64,000 bases of DNA from positions 26,307 to 90,306 of the forward strand of contig MU006252.1 in the NCBI GenBank assembly GCA_010093685.1, in the 5' to 3' direction. A program made the position numbers and the translations under genes. Under the pieces are notes generated by a model that saw only the letters and a program-made list of their open reading frames with translations, did not search any database and was not told where the DNA came from. Of the stretch, positions 63,290-64,000 are shown piece after piece. This stretch comes from Ophiobolus disseminans (taxonomy: Eukaryota; Ascomycota; Dothideomycetes; Pleosporales; Phaeosphaeriaceae). Position 1 is the first letter of the stretch; each line of letters begins with the position of its first letter.

Positions 63290-64000
63290 TTAATATCTTT
63301 CCACCTGAGTGATGGATCCCCGCTTTGCCTCGACCTCTTCGACACGGCGCTCCAAGTCCCTTCCAGGGGTGAACTCGCCCTTTTTGATACTGGGCACGAA
63401 TATGGGCGCGTTCGTGAAGAGATAGTTCATCTCCTCGAGTGGACGCTTCGCGGTCTCTGGCAGGAAGCAGTAGAAGAAGATTGCGTTGGTCAAATTGCAA
63501 ACCTGCGGGTTTAGTCAGTGAGTTTCCAAAACTTGAACCTAAATATACTTACAACAAATACGATGTAGAACTTCCACCCGATATTGCTCATAGCAATGCC
63601 GGTAACTTGCCCGATCATCGTGTTGAAGGCGAACGACATCATAGTGGCGATAGAGACACCCTTGGACCGCGTCTTGGTGTCGAAAATCTCGGCCGGAATG
63701 ATCCATGATAGGGGCCCGCATGTGGAGCTGAAACTGAAGTTGTACAACCAGGTAATGATGATGAAACCCCATGCGGCGCCCTTGTTACTGCTTGAGCCTG
63801 GAGGGAACACAGCCAACATGATGGTAGAGATGATAAAGGTCACCATGTTGAAAAGGTTACCGAGGATAAGAGGCCAGCGACGTCCAACGCGATCGATGAA
63901 CATGATGCAGAGAAATTGCCCGAAAAGAGCAATCACGGACGAAATAGCCTGGTACTTGAGTGTGTCATCGCCCTTGATACCCATCTGTCCGTAGATTTTG
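63290..64000 (-). CDS. MFS sugar transporter, cut by the window edge
   Basis: The C-terminal half only. An exon running in from the right edge (63553 onward) and a last exon 63290-63502 are joined by a 50-nt intron. Visible sugar-porter motifs are FIDRVGRRWPLILG, GPLSWIIPAEIFDTKTRSKG, MIGQVTGIAMSNIGWKFY and CFLPETAKRPLEEMNYLF. About five of the twelve helices are seen. The sequence is clearly different from the transporter at 53.7 kb, so it is not a recent tandem copy. The N-terminus lies outside the window. Confidence 0.9.

Noticed and set aside
1..64000. CRISPR arrays, bacterial operons or phage genes
   Set aside because: The only tandem array is the 14-bp minisatellite without spacers; introns and gene families are fungal throughout.

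Overview
The window is chromosomal DNA of a filamentous ascomycete (Pezizomycotina), most likely a dothideomycete, possibly Pleosporales; the class is my inference. Genes are dense, on both strands, and carry short GT-AG introns of about 46-60 nt. The families are typically fungal: a fungal rhodopsin-like membrane protein, a Zn2Cys6 regulator, MFS sugar transporters, Spo7, a Fot1/pogo transposon and serine/threonine-rich single-pass membrane proteins. I assembled exon structures by hand so that splice sites and reading phase agree.

Layout. 1-4.2 kb: a 14-bp minisatellite, a rhodopsin-like membrane protein, a salicylate-hydroxylase-like FAD monooxygenase and an atypical SDR. 4.7-10.4 kb: Spo7, an epoxide hydrolase interrupted by a stop codon, and a Cld1/ABHD5-like mitochondrial acyl hydrolase. 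10.9-17.4 kb: three single-pass membrane proteins around an ABHD12-like hydrolase and a GFA-domain protein. 18-26.2 kb: a thiamine-diphosphate enzyme, a SET protein with a signal peptide, a frameshifted kinase, a membrane-anchored sulfotransferase-fold protein and a TPR-MYND protein. 26.1-28.4 kb: an AT-rich gene-poor stretch and a gene with two nonsense codons. 28.6-36.2 kb: a secreted S33 peptidase, two single-pass membrane proteins with an intact pogo transposon between them, and a glycolipid transfer protein. 36.6-40.4 kb: a tartrate/malate-type dehydrogenase, Imp2 and NAD-isocitrate dehydrogenase subunit 2. 40.8-48.3 kb: a Ser/Thr-rich membrane protein, a GPI-like Ala/Ser protein, a methyltransferase-like protein and a pirin. 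48.3-51.2 kb: a same-strand run of very small membrane proteins. 51.4-51.7 kb: a tRNA-Arg(CCT) with an intron and a duplicated 3' flank. 52.4-64 kb: a 2EXR/F-box-like protein, a sugar transporter / polyol dehydrogenase / Zn2Cys6 regulator cluster, a secreted M6-like metalloprotease and a second sugar transporter cut by the window edge.

Several genes fit together. The transporter, zinc polyol dehydrogenase and Zn2Cys6 regulator at 53.7-59.8 kb look like a sugar-alcohol or pentose uptake and oxidation unit. Spo7, the Cld1-like hydrolase and GLTP all act on membrane lipids but are not adjacent. Three genes are broken (epoxide hydrolase, kinase, the 27.4-28.4 kb gene), which suggests local gene decay or sequence errors.

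The most unusual points are: (1) the pogo transposon sits two complete codons before the stop of a membrane-protein gene, so its inverted repeat now encodes that protein's last residues and stop codon; (2) eleven small single-pass membrane proteins, all on the minus strand, six of the minus-strand small genes being packed into 2.8 kb; (3) a SET-domain protein with a secretion signal.
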